A stretch of DNA of 64,000 nucleotides from Candidatus Rubrimentiphilum sp. (GTDB taxonomy: Bacteria; Vulcanimicrobiota; Vulcanimicrobiia; Vulcanimicrobiales; Vulcanimicrobiaceae): assembly GCA_035710515.1 (NCBI GenBank), contig DASTDE010000002.1, positions 1-64,000 of the forward strand, read 5' to 3'. Numbering within the stretch: the stretch's first letter is position 1; the number at the start of each line of letters is the position of its first letter. The notes beneath the pieces are model-generated. The model saw only the letters and a list, made by a program, of their open reading frames with translations. It did not search any database and was not told where the DNA came from. Below are positions 53,780-64,000 of the stretch, piece by piece. The position numbers and the translations under genes are program-made.

Positions 53780-53831
53780 CTTGTAAGCCGCCTTTAGCCC
53801 CGCCGTGGGTTTTCGCAGAACAGGAGATGGG

Positions 53832-54872
53832 TTGATAGGACGTACTCACCGGCGCACGAGCGAGCTGATGGCCGCCGGCGCCCTAGTCCTGAGCCTCGTG
53901 ACCGCAGGCTTTCTTAGTAACCCCCCTCCGGCGCTCGCCGCCGGCCCCGAAACCACCGCCCCGCAGCACTCCATCACGTTCGATTCGCAAGAACAAGAGA
54001 CGGTATTGCTTTCGGCTGCGCGCACGGTCGGCGACTTCCTGAAAGAGCGCGGTATAACGGTAGGAGCGGGCGATTATATTCATCCGTCGGCCGATACGCT
54101 GATCACCGGCGACATGCAGATCGAATATTCGGCGGCGGTTCCGGTAACGTTCGTGAGCGGACAAACGCATCAAGAGATCGTCAGCAACGCGGCAGACGTC
54201 GGCGCTTTGCTCGAAGAGCGCGGCGTACATTTGGGAACCTACGACACCGTTTCGCCGTCACTGGCGGATCCGATCGTCGCCGGAGAAACGATCCGGATCA
54301 CGCGGATTGCAAAATGGATTTCCGCGCAGAAGATTCACATTGCGCCCAAGACGATCAACGAGATCGATTTCGCACTGGCGCCCGGCAAGACGAAGATCGT
54401 TTCAGCCGGAAGCGCCGGCGTACGCTTGGCGATCATCAGTTTCGTCAGCACCGACGGCAAAGTGCAAAAACGCGTTCTCGCATCGCATCTTTTGCGCAAA
54501 CCGAAAAACCGCATCTTGGCTGTCGGCGTCGGCACCTATGCGGCGTTTGCTGAGTTCGCGCAGCGCGGTCTGCAGAAAACCGCCTATATCGCCGCCGATG
54601 CTCTCGACATGGTCGCCACAGCGTATACTGCGGCGTGCTCGGGGTGCAGCGGATACACCGCGACCGGTTATCGCGCCGGGCGCGGTATCGTCGCAGTAGA
54701 CCCGCGCATCATTCCGCTCGGCACCAAGCTCTTCATACCGGGATACGGCTTCGCGATTGCCGGCGACACCGGCGGCGCGATCGTCGGTCACCGGATCGAC
54801 CTCGGATTCAATTCCGAGAGCGACGCGATCCAGTTCGGCCGCCGCCCAATAAAAGTCTACACGCTCCGCTAG
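53832..54872 (+). CDS. DUF348/G5-like/3D-domain cell-wall protein (YabE/Rpf-like)
   Basis: The 346-residue protein has a signal or membrane anchor (about 10-40), two DUF348 units (TVGDFLKERGITVGAGDYI, VGALLEERGVHLGTYDTVSPS), a G5-like segment and a C-terminal 3D domain (about 255-346) with ATGYRAGRGIVAVDPRIIPLGTKLFIPGYG and the Asp residues of the 3D motif (AGDTGG, HRIDLGF). YabE- and RpfB-type proteins remodel peptidoglycan. TTG at 53832 is chosen because AGGAG lies 5 nt upstream. The next gene ksgA is its usual neighbour in Bacillus and actinobacteria. Confidence 0.88.
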   Translation: MIGRTHRRTSELMAAGALVLSLVTAGFLSNPPPALAAGPETTAPQHSITFDSQEQETVLLSAARTVGDFLKERGITVGAGDYIHPSADTLITGDMQIEYSAAVPVTFVSGQTHQEIVSNAADVGALLEERGVHLGTYDTVSPSLADPIVAGETIRITRIAKWISAQKIHIAPKTINEIDFALAPGKTKIVSAGSAGVRLAIISFVSTDGKVQKRVLASHLLRKPKNRILAVGVGTYAAFAEFAQRGLQKTAYIAADALDMVATAYTAACSGCSGYTATGYRAGRGIVAVDPRIIPLGTKLFIPGYGFAIAGDTGGAIVGHRIDLGFNSESDAIQFGRRPIKVYTLR

Positions 54873-54888
54873 AGAAAACGATGCTCCC

Positions 54889-55710
54889 ATGCACGCGCGG
54901 GAGCTGCTCCGGCAATTCGGTTACCGCCCCAAGAAGCGGCTAGGCCAAAACTTTCTCATGGATTCCGGCGCGGCGGCTCGCATCGCGAGCCTCGTCGCGC
55001 CTGCTGCCGGCGCGCGCCTTCTGGAAATAGGTCCGGGAACGGGCACGCTGACGCAGGCGCTGCTCGAGACGAAAGCGGACGTCACCGCGATCGAAATCGA
55101 CGAAGACATGGTACGCATTCTGCGCTCGCGCAACGATCTTGCCGGAGCCGCGATCGTGCACGCCGATGCACTAACCTTTGATTATGCAGCGTTTGCCGGC
55201 GGCGAAGCCTGGCGGTGTACGGGGAATCTTCCATACAATATCGCGACGCCGCTGATCATGCGTTTCATCGAAATGACCGGCGGGCCTGAGCTGCTGGTCG
55301 TCATGCTGCAAAAAGACGTGGCCGACCGTTTGCGCGCCAAACCCGGAGACCGCGCCTACGGCAGTCTCTCGGTCGCGGTTCAGTACAGGATGCAGGTCGA
55401 ACGCGCGTTTACGCTCACTCCGCGCGTGTTCTATCCGCAGCCCAAGGTAGACTCGGCAGTCGTGCGATTGCAGCGGCTCGCAAGGCCCGCAGTAGCGGTC
55501 GCCGACGAGGCGCGCTTTCTGCAGGTCGTGCGCGGAGCGTTCGCGTACCGCCGGAAAACGCTCGCGAACAGTTTGTCGCTGGCGCTGGACATCGAACGCG
55601 CGGACGTAACGAACGCGCTACGGCAGCTCGATTACGATACGGAGATACGTGGAGAACAACTCGCAATCGGCGACTTTGCAAGAATCGCCGGCGTCCTTCC
55701 CGCCCGCTAG
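54889..55710 (+). CDS. ksgA: 16S rRNA dimethyladenosine transferase
   Basis: The 273-residue protein has KKRLGQNFLMDSGAAARI, SAM motif LLEIGPGTGTLTQALLE, NLPYNIATPLIMRF and the C-terminal VFYPQPKVDSAVVRL. It dimethylates A1518/A1519. It lies 16 bp after the 3D-domain gene. Confidence 0.96.
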   Translation: MHARELLRQFGYRPKKRLGQNFLMDSGAAARIASLVAPAAGARLLEIGPGTGTLTQALLETKADVTAIEIDEDMVRILRSRNDLAGAAIVHADALTFDYAAFAGGEAWRCTGNLPYNIATPLIMRFIEMTGGPELLVVMLQKDVADRLRAKPGDRAYGSLSVAVQYRMQVERAFTLTPRVFYPQPKVDSAVVRLQRLARPAVAVADEARFLQVVRGAFAYRRKTLANSLSLALDIERADVTNALRQLDYDTEIRGEQLAIGDFARIAGVLPAR

Positions 55711-56440
55711 CAATTTTTCAGGACTCCGTTCGCTTGTAACGTTCGGGGCATTGTTCTTCGCCGTGATCGTCGGGAACGTGGCGCCGAGTATCCAATTTGT
55801 CATCGCGCACATGATGGATCGCAACGCGCTCTTGCATCCGCCCGCGGGCGTCTCTCTGGCCACCTTGGCGGGCACGGATTTGGCTGCGATCATCTGCCTA
55901 GTGGCGCTGCTGCCGTGGACGGCCCGCACATCGCTCGCAGGGCTCGGGTTTCGAGCGCCGACCGCGCGCACGATCGGCATCGCTGCGATCGGCGCGCTCG
56001 CCATGATCGTTCTGACGAACGGTTTGGCATCGTTGCTTGAAACCGCTTTGCACATCAAGGTGCCCGAACAAGCCGTCACCTTGTTCCTGAGCATGAAGAC
56101 TCCGGCCGGCAAAGCGACGTTCGCGTTTATGGGTATCGTCCTCGCGGCAATCGCCGAAGAGCTGGTCTTTCGCGTCTTTCTTTTCAACGCGATCCGCAGA
56201 TACGCCAATTTTTGGCTTGCGGCGACGGTAAGCGGCTTGCTGTTCGGATTCGCTCACGCGCAATTCGGTTTCACGCTCGCCCAAAACCTGATTCTCGCCG
56301 TGCCGCTGGCCATAGGCGGCATCATCCTTTGCGCCGTCTATGCCAAAACCAGAAATGCCTACGCCTCGATGATTACGCACGGCCTGTTCAATGCCGTTTC
56401 GTTCGTAGCTCTGTTCGTCGCGCCGCAACTCGCACAATGA
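55649..56440 (+). CDS. CPBP-family intramembrane metalloprotease (CAAX protease-like)
   Basis: The 263-residue polytopic membrane protein has EELVFRVFLF (catalytic EExxxR-type motif), LLFGFAHAQFG and MITHGLFNAVSFVAL, the three ABI/CPBP motifs. Substrate unknown. A GTG start at 55649 gives a 62-bp overlap with ksgA, longer than usual, and an internal start at 55676 is possible. Confidence 0.85.
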   Translation: MENNSQSATLQESPASFPPASNFSGLRSLVTFGALFFAVIVGNVAPSIQFVIAHMMDRNALLHPPAGVSLATLAGTDLAAIICLVALLPWTARTSLAGLGFRAPTARTIGIAAIGALAMIVLTNGLASLLETALHIKVPEQAVTLFLSMKTPAGKATFAFMGIVLAAIAEELVFRVFLFNAIRRYANFWLAATVSGLLFGFAHAQFGFTLAQNLILAVPLAIGGIILCAVYAKTRNAYASMITHGLFNAVSFVALFVAPQLAQ

Positions 56441-57441
56441 TGCTCGCCGTAGACGCCTGGAACCTCGCGGCCGACCGGCGCGGGATGGGGCGATACGTGC
56501 GGCGCGTCCTGTACGGTCTGCAAGCGCTCGGCGAAGATGATGTGAGCCTCATCGTCCGCGATCGGGGTACAGCGCAATCGCTGGAGGGCGAGTTCGACTA
56601 TCCGCTGATTGAAACGCGCGAGTTGCGCAAAAAGCCGCCGCATACGGTGTGGTATCCATGGAACGGCATGCGTTTTGCACCGCATGCTCCATGCTTTGTC
56701 ACGATCTACGATCCGTTTGCATTCACGTTTCCGCACAAAAACATCATCGCACGGGTGCGCGAACAAGCGCCCATTCGCCGCGCCGTGCGCGAAGCGGACG
56801 CGAAAGTCACGATCTCGGAATGGAGCGCCGGCGAGTTGCACAAACTGTTCGGCATCAATGCCGCCGGGATTGATGTGGTGCCGCCCGTCATCGAACCGTT
56901 TTGGCACCCCGTCGCGGCCGAACCCGGTTTGACATACGTGCTCTTCGTTGCCGGTCCGGACGAGCGCAAGAACGCGGCCTTACTTTTTGACGCGTTCGAG
57001 GCGGCATTCGAAGACCAAGCCGTCGAGCTGATGGTCGCCGGCGAACTCAACGCCGAGGATACGGGCAAATTCGAACGGATGCGCGCGCTCAAGCGGCGCG
57101 TACGGCCGGACGACGTAGAGCTGCGAAGCCTGTACTCCGGCGCCGTCGCCGTTGCCGTGCCGTCGCTGGCCGAGGGTTTCGGCTTGCCGGCGGTTGAGGC
57201 GATGGCGTGCGGCGCGCCGGTCCTCGCCGCCAATGCTGCGGCACTGCCCGAAGCCTGCGACGGAGGCGCACTATTGATCGATCCGAGCGACCGGATCGCT
57301 TGGCGTGACGCCTTGCTGAGCGTCCACAGGGATGCGCAACTGCGCGCGATGTTGCGGGAAGCCGGCCTGGCGCGCGTAGCGCGGTTCGATCCGCTCGCGC
57401 CGGCCCGCGGGATCCTGGAGGTTGTCCGGATGTTATCTTGA
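56437..57441 (+). CDS. GT4-family glycosyltransferase
   Basis: The 334-residue GT-B protein starts MLAVDAWNLAADRRGMGRYV, has VTISEWSAGELHKLFG, GPDERKNAALLFDAF and PSLAEGFGLPAVEAMACGAPVLA (EX7E). ATGA overlap with the CPBP gene fixes the start. Acceptor unknown; probably a surface-glycan enzyme. Confidence 0.88.
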   Translation: MMLAVDAWNLAADRRGMGRYVRRVLYGLQALGEDDVSLIVRDRGTAQSLEGEFDYPLIETRELRKKPPHTVWYPWNGMRFAPHAPCFVTIYDPFAFTFPHKNIIARVREQAPIRRAVREADAKVTISEWSAGELHKLFGINAAGIDVVPPVIEPFWHPVAAEPGLTYVLFVAGPDERKNAALLFDAFEAAFEDQAVELMVAGELNAEDTGKFERMRALKRRVRPDDVELRSLYSGAVAVAVPSLAEGFGLPAVEAMACGAPVLAANAAALPEACDGGALLIDPSDRIAWRDALLSVHRDAQLRAMLREAGLARVARFDPLAPARGILEVVRMLS

Positions 57442-58509
57442 GCTGCGCGTTTCGTCCACAATAGCGCGCAGCCGTTCGACAAAACGCTCGGGCGAAAATT
57501 TCTCGGCGTGCGCGCGCAGCGTGCGCGGGTCGTACCGGGCCGGATCGAAGTTTTGCATCGCTTCGGCCAGCGCTTGCGCGGACGGCTCGTCAAAGAACTC
57601 GCCGGTTTGGCCCTCAACGATCGTTTCGAGTGCGCCGCCGGCGCGAAAAGCGATCGCCGGACGTCCCGTCGCGGCCGCCTCCAGCGGCACCAAGCCGAAA
57701 TCTTCTTCGCCCGGTACGATCGCGGCTCGCGCATTTCCCAACAGACGATTCATCTCCGCGTCGTCGACGTACCCGGCCATCCGAACCCACGGGGACTCGG
57801 CTGCTAAGGCACGCAGCCGCCTTTCATCCGGTCCCGTGCCCACAACGACGAGCGCGACGTTCGCGATCGCAGCCGCACGGATCGCGAGTTCGATGCGTTT
57901 GTACGGCAGCAGGCGCGACGCAACGAGAAAATAGTTTCCTTCGCCCGTTCCCGCGCTAAAACGTTCGAGGTCGACAGGGCAGTGCAGCACCGTGCTCTCG
58001 CGCCCATAATACCGTTCGATGCGATCCGCGACGTTGCGCGAGTTCGCAATCAAACGCGTGGGCAGCTGCGCTGCGCGCTTATCCCACTCTATCAAGCGCC
58101 GGACAACCGGTCGAGCGACGAACGATGACCTGCCGACGTATTCGTCGTAGGCGAACGCAAACCGGCTGACGGTGTTCACATAACAGATGTGCACCGCACC
58201 CGGCGGAACCCGAATTCCTTTCGTCCATGCCGTCGTCGAGCTGACGATCGTGTCGAAGTCCGAGAAATCAAACCGTTCAAATGCGCGCGGATAAAATGGC
58301 GCGAGGTACCGGAAGTAGCGGTTCGCGCCGGGGATCGCATTTAAGTAGGAAACGCGCACGCGCTTGGGATCGACCAGATCGGCTGTCGCGTGCGGATCGT
58401 GCAGGGCCGTGTAAATGGGTGCGTCCGGGTAGGCGCGCGCGATGTGCGCGAAGACGCGTTCGGCGCCGCCCCGCTGATTTAGGTAATCGTGGACGAGCGC
58501 GACGCGCAA
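57433..58509 (-). CDS. GT4-family glycosyltransferase
   Basis: The 358-residue protein starts RVALVHDYLNQRGGAERVFAHIARAYPDAPI, has CPVDLERFSAG, LVASRLLPYKRIELAIRAAA and VPGEEDFGLVPLEAAATGRPAIAF (EX7E). It resembles enzymes of exopolysaccharide loci. A TTG start at 58509 follows the M16 stop by 5 bp. It ends convergently, overlapping the preceding glycosyltransferase by 9 bp. Confidence 0.87.
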   Translation of the reverse strand: MRVALVHDYLNQRGGAERVFAHIARAYPDAPIYTALHDPHATADLVDPKRVRVSYLNAIPGANRYFRYLAPFYPRAFERFDFSDFDTIVSSTTAWTKGIRVPPGAVHICYVNTVSRFAFAYDEYVGRSSFVARPVVRRLIEWDKRAAQLPTRLIANSRNVADRIERYYGRESTVLHCPVDLERFSAGTGEGNYFLVASRLLPYKRIELAIRAAAIANVALVVVGTGPDERRLRALAAESPWVRMAGYVDDAEMNRLLGNARAAIVPGEEDFGLVPLEAAATGRPAIAFRAGGALETIVEGQTGEFFDEPSAQALAEAMQNFDPARYDPRTLRAHAEKFSPERFVERLRAIVDETRSSR

Positions 58510-58514
58510 GCGGC

Positions 58515-59825
58515 CTATGGAGACGAGTTTTGCTGCGTCTCGCGCGGAAGCACGAGCGCGATGTTCGGCAGACCCAAATACTTGACGGCAACGCGCTGCA
58601 GGTCGGCGGCAGTCACGGCATTGATCGCCGCGATCGTCTGCGACACGTAGTCCGGCGGGAGCTGCCGGCTCACAAAAACGCTCGCCAGCCAAGCGCGATC
58701 GTGCAGCGACGTCGATTGTTCGAGGAAGCGGCCTACCGCGAACGCTTTCATGTCGCTGAGATCGCCTTGCAACTTGGCATGCCCCAGAACGTTCACGATC
58801 GTCAGTGCCGTCGCGAACACGCGCGTCGGGTCGCCGCCGCCGTCAACGTAGACGACGACGTTGGCGGGATGCGAATCGAAATTGTAGATTGCTCCGACGC
58901 CGCGCTGCGCTAGGGACGGCGTTGAAAGTGCCGGCACGCCGGCAACGTCGGCGAGCGTGCGCTGCAAGAGCGACGTCAGCACGAGCATCGCGCCGAAGTC
59001 GCGCCCCTGCAGATCCGGAGCTTTATACTGCGCAACCAGCCACGGCACCGGAATGTCCCGGCGCGCGATGAGTTGGCGCGAGTTCGAACTCAGGTCTGCC
59101 GTGGTTACCTTTGCGGCTACGGACGAGCCCGCAGGCAAAACATTCAGCACGTCGTCGAATGCGGCGGACGGCACGTTTTGGATTTTGCCGACAGTGCTGA
59201 TGACTGCGCCGCCGCGCAGATAATGGGCCGCAAAGAAACTGCGCGCGTCGCTCGGGCGAAAACCGGCCAGCGTTTGCGGCAATCCCAACGGCGGCATGCC
59301 CGCATCGGAATTCTTGTAGAATGTGCGGTTGAGCATCTGCAAGCCGACGGCAAGCGCGAACTGTTGCGTCTGAGCACTTCGCGCGTTCAACGATTGGCGC
59401 GCTTGGCTGAGCGCTGCCGCGCTAAAATCCGGCCGCGCCAACGCGCTGCGAAAGAGCCCCAGCCCGGTTTCGTACGTGCCGGGCGTGCCTTCGAGATAGA
59501 AACGCACATCGTGCGGCCCGATGTCGTAGCCGATCGATCCGCCGTTGTCCGCGATCGCGTCTTGCAGTGACTCGTTGCCGGCTACGCGCGTCTGCAGAAT
59601 CGCCTCCGCGACCAGCGCCGCGAGCCCATTCTGCGATGGGGTCTGACGGTCGAGTCCGGCCAGCACGCGTACCTGCGTACCGATCAGATCGGCCGCGGGA
59701 TCGTCCTGGCGCACGAGCGTCCAGCCTATGCTGTTCGAAACGGAAAAAGTCGCCGATGCGCGCGCCGTCGCGCAGCAGAGGCACGAGACGGCGAGCAAAG
59801 CAACGAACGCAGCCAGTCGTTTCAT
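58515..59825 (-). CDS. M16-like protein without zinc motif (first of a pair)
   Basis: The 436-residue protein has a signal peptide (about 1-24, AFVALLAVSCLCCATARASA) and the M16 fold pattern. It has GTPGTYETGLGLFRSAL, FRPSDARSFFAAHYLRGGAVI and KVTTADLSSNSRQLIARRDIPVPWLVAQYKAP in the second half. The HxxEH motif expected near residues 64-77 is SQNGLAALVAEAIL, so zinc binding is lost. It is presumably a periplasmic chaperone-like or scaffold subunit partnering the next gene, which overlaps it by 4 bp. Confidence 0.8.
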   Translation of the reverse strand: MKRLAAFVALLAVSCLCCATARASATFSVSNSIGWTLVRQDDPAADLIGTQVRVLAGLDRQTPSQNGLAALVAEAILQTRVAGNESLQDAIADNGGSIGYDIGPHDVRFYLEGTPGTYETGLGLFRSALARPDFSAAALSQARQSLNARSAQTQQFALAVGLQMLNRTFYKNSDAGMPPLGLPQTLAGFRPSDARSFFAAHYLRGGAVISTVGKIQNVPSAAFDDVLNVLPAGSSVAAKVTTADLSSNSRQLIARRDIPVPWLVAQYKAPDLQGRDFGAMLVLTSLLQRTLADVAGVPALSTPSLAQRGVGAIYNFDSHPANVVVYVDGGGDPTRVFATALTIVNVLGHAKLQGDLSDMKAFAVGRFLEQSTSLHDRAWLASVFVSRQLPPDYVSQTIAAINAVTAADLQRVAVKYLGLPNIALVLPRETQQNSSP

Positions 59826-61068
59826 GTCGCGCTGCTCGTTCCGGGCGTACTTTGAATCAAGTGCACGATGACCGGATGCGCGAGATACGTACGAACGGCC
59901 TGCGCAACGAATTGCGGGTCGAGCGAAGCGGCTGCAGCTAAATATGCTCCCGAATCGTTACCGGGAGCGTACTGCGCGTTGCCTTCGGCCGCATACCAGC
60001 CGGCGTTATCCGCACGGGCGACCGGCGTTTGGATCTGGCTCAAGATGTGATAGACGAACGCTTTTTGCGCGCGTGCAAAAACTGCCGCGTCCAGCGGCTT
60101 GGTCATTCCGGAAACCGCGTCGAGAATGTTCTGCTGCACGCTGCTCGCCGTGTCGCCCGAAACCGTGACGAGCAGAACGCCGGGATCGTGCAGCGTGATG
60201 AATTGACCCGTAACGAAGATGTCGGGGCGCGTGCGAATGCTCTGCGGCAGCGTGCCGTGATCGGGATCGAAAAGATAATCCGCCACAAAGTCCATGGCTG
60301 TAGCCGCGCGCGTATCGGAAATGCTCGGACCGGCCCATGCCACTCCTAAGCCCGCGGCGCGCGCGCTAACGGTGGATTCGCCCAGCTGAGCCGCGAGCTT
60401 TGAATCGAAGGGCACGTCAAGCGCGGGGCTCGCTGACGGCGGATTCACCGAGACCGCATTGCCGCCTAAAGAGATGACTGCATTCCCGGCTCGAAATGCT
60501 CGCGTCGCAAACGCCCGCACGTCGGACGGCGCGAGTGTTGCGAAGGCCGCCGCGTCCGGAACGGGCGCGTAATGCGCAGGGCCATCCGCGAACAGCCGCG
60601 CGAAGAGCGCGTCTTGCAGCGTGCGCGCGGAGTCAAAGGGTTGCTGAGCCGCCACGATCGCGCTGTCTTGCGCGGCAGCTTTTAGTCCGGCATCCGTTAT
60701 CAGGCCGCTAAAATACGCGCCGGTCATGGCGCGCAGTACCGAAGCCGACGACGCGGCAGGTACGCTCGCGCCGATCATCGCGATGTCGGGATAAACTTCA
60801 ATGGAAAGCGAACCGCCGAGCCGGTTCACGATTTCGCTGATCGACGATCCGCCGGCCGGCTTGGAAGCTGCGACAGCCGCGATTGCCATCCGGGCGATCC
60901 CGGGCGACTTGAGATCGTATCCGGCGGCCGGCGCGCGATACCACAGCTCGATCGCCGTAGTGGCGACCGTCGGATCGGAATGAACGGTAACGACTTGCGC
61001 CCGCGCCGGCGCGTTGAGCGCCGCTGCCAGACACAGAGCCGCCGCCGCACCGCGCACGGCTCGAACGA

Positions 61069-61072
<4 letters not shown>
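59822..61072 (-). CDS. M16-like protein without zinc motif (second of a pair)
   Basis: The 416-residue protein has a signal peptide (about 1-25) and M16 homology (GYDLKSPGIARMAIAAVAAS, then SSASVLRAMTGAYFSGLITD, FATRAFRAGNAVISLGG). At the place of HxxEH it reads SPGIARMAIAAV (56-67), so it also lacks the metal ligands. It overlaps ftsH by 4 bp and the other M16-like gene by 4 bp. Confidence 0.8.
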
Positions 61073-62982
<1,910 letters not shown>

Positions 62983-62984
62983 AA

Positions 62985-63563
62985 TTATTCCGAAAACACC
63001 CAGGACTGCAGCTGCGCGAGGTAGGGGAGGTTGCGATAGTTTTCTTGGTAGTCCAAACCGTACCCTACGACAAACACCTCAGGCGCGACCAAACCGACGT
63101 AATCCACGGGCACCTCGACGCGCCGGTTGTACGGTTTATCGAACAGGACGCACGATCGCAGACTGGCCGGTTCGCGCCCGGAGAGTAACGAACGAAGGTA
63201 CTGCAGCGTGAGCCCGTTGTCGATGATATCCTCGATCACGAGCACGTTTCTGCCCGCAATCTTTTCACCGGTATCCTTCAGCAATCGCACCTCTCCGCTC
63301 GACCGGGTCGAGTTTCCATAACTGGAAACGACGATGAAGTCGAGTTCGATTCTGCTGGGGCCGTCGGGCAGGCGCGAGAGGGCTCGAACCAAGTCCACAG
63401 TCACATACAGCGCTCCCTTTAACACGCCCAGCACGAGGAGCGGTTTCCCGGCGTAATCACGGGCAATCTCACGCGCCAAACGCTCGATGGCAGCCGCGAT
63501 CTCCTCGACTGAAAAGAGTTCCTTTTCGATCGTCTTTTCGTAGGTCAGCGTGCCGCTCATCAC
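62985..63563 (-). CDS. hpt: Hypoxanthine phosphoribosyltransferase
   Basis: The 192-residue PRT has VLVIEDIIDNGLTLQYL (PRPP loop motif), ELDFIVVSSYGNSTRSSGEV, LGVLKGALYVTVDLV and YVGLVAPEVFVVGYGLDY. It salvages hypoxanthine/guanine. It overlaps tilS by 4 bp. Confidence 0.95.
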   Translation of the reverse strand: MMSGTLTYEKTIEKELFSVEEIAAAIERLAREIARDYAGKPLLVLGVLKGALYVTVDLVRALSRLPDGPSRIELDFIVVSSYGNSTRSSGEVRLLKDTGEKIAGRNVLVIEDIIDNGLTLQYLRSLLSGREPASLRSCVLFDKPYNRRVEVPVDYVGLVAPEVFVVGYGLDYQENYRNLPYLAQLQSWVFSE

Positions 63564-64000
63564 TTCCGTTGTACGACCAAGGCCCCCCCGGCGACTTCAA
63601 TTTCGACCCCCGGAGCCATGAAAAAGCGGCCGGAGGCTCCCTGCTGGAGGGCCCGGACCGCAGCCTCGACGTGCTCGAAATCCACCCCGTCCAACGCCTC
63701 GTGCTCGCGCAGCGCCTGCCGGACCTGCCGTCGCGCCGCGGCCAGCGGCGTGGCCGCGAGCTCGGCGCCCACGACTTCGGCGGCCCGGGCGACGGCTGCG
63801 TCGAGGCCGGGGAATAGCGGCCGCAGGGCTTCGAGCGCCAGCCGGACGGCGTTGCGCCGCAGCGTCCGGTCGGCGTTGGTCGGATCGATTGCGTACGGCA
63901 GGCCCGCGAACTGGACGTACGAGCGGAGCTCTTCGCGCTCGAGGCGCAGCAGCGGACGGGCAAGCTCGAGATCCATTCCGAGCGCGCGTCGCGCCGGCAT
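63560..64000 (-). CDS. tilS: tRNA(Ile)-lysidine synthase, C-terminal part (runs off the window)
   Basis: The 146 residues visible carry the TilS segment after the N-domain: RPLLRLEREELRSYVQFAGLPYAIDPTNADRTLRRNAVRLALEAL and a TilS-type C-terminal region. The N-terminal PP-loop (SGGxDS) lies beyond base 64000 because the gene is on the minus strand. The end of the gene is intact and overlaps hpt by 4 bp. Confidence 0.9.
   Translation of the reverse strand: MPARRALGMDLELARPLLRLEREELRSYVQFAGLPYAIDPTNADRTLRRNAVRLALEALRPLFPGLDAAVARAAEVVGAELAATPLAAARRQVRQALREHEALDGVDFEHVEAAVRALQQGASGRFFMAPGVEIEVAGGALVVQRK

Noticed and set aside
53660-53800. c-di-AMP (ydaO-type) riboswitch before the 3D-domain gene
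   Set aside because: GGATCCGTCA and an AACCTTTCC block recall the family, but the conserved GGGGGAACC and GACAGCTAAC blocks are absent in the right order.

Overview
The window looks like the chromosomal core of a GC-rich, diderm bacterium. Arguments for an outer membrane are the complete ExbB/ExbD/TonB set and the additional TonB-like proteins. The translation operon in rimP-nusA-ylxR-infB-rbfA order, the neighbouring yabE/rpfB-like gene and ksgA, and a Gram-positive-type LexA box point to the Terrabacteria side of the tree (for example Eremiobacterota/WPS-2, Armatimonadota or a relative). This placement is inference; no rRNA or tRNA gene is present to settle it.

Layout. 1-8.6 kb: two copies of a palindromic repeat, a CheR-type methyltransferase, a very large soluble poly-HAMP hybrid histidine kinase, and a divergent GAF/SpoIIE-phosphatase/anti-sigma-kinase protein. 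8.6-12.7 kb: a tightly overlapping leftward operon of ketosynthase, SRPBCC protein, FAD oxidoreductase, methyltransferase and ferredoxin, plus a small stress membrane protein. 12.8-17 kb: a SIMPL protein, an unusual membrane-anchored double-AAA+ unfoldase, and a short operon of envelope/thioredoxin-like proteins running on from ribF. 17-24.7 kb: rimP-nusA-ylxR-infB-rbfA-nrnA-truB-ribF in one leftward unit, led by a good promoter that lies inside a 207-bp palindrome. 25-28 kb: a proline-rich TonB-like protein and pyruvate kinase. 28-36 kb: recN, nadK, tlyA, xseB, xseA and a class A penicillin-binding protein, with a small leaderless gene on the other strand. 36-43 kb: nusB, accC, an AccB homologue without its biotin lysine, folK/B/P/C, mog/moaC and uppP. 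43-47.7 kb: a Ton operon headed by a TonB-domain/TPR protein. 47.8-51.3 kb: aroF-type DAHP synthase, a pseudouridine synthase and rho. 51.3-52.3 kb: a LexA-controlled pair encoding an RNase H-like protein and 3-methyladenine glycosylase. 52.4-58.5 kb: three GT4-type glycosyltransferases, a DUF348/3D cell-wall protein with a structured leader, ksgA and a CPBP protease. 58.5-64 kb: two M16 homologues that both lack the zinc motif, then ftsH, hpt and the 3' part of tilS.

Most genes are housekeeping and are packed with 1-20 bp overlaps (ATGA, GTGA, TTGA, TAATG), so translational coupling is the rule. The least explained signals are in non-coding DNA. One family of large hairpins (three copies: 1-65, 139-251, 25005-25211) keeps a 15-nt core while its stems differ in sequence but still pair. 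A second, multi-helix family (43169-43330 and 49399-49551) shares a different core. Protein-level oddities are the AccB without lysine, the UppP with Gln for the conserved His, the ClpC-like protein without N-domain, middle domain or ClpP loop, and the kinase with nine 92-residue HAMP repeats.
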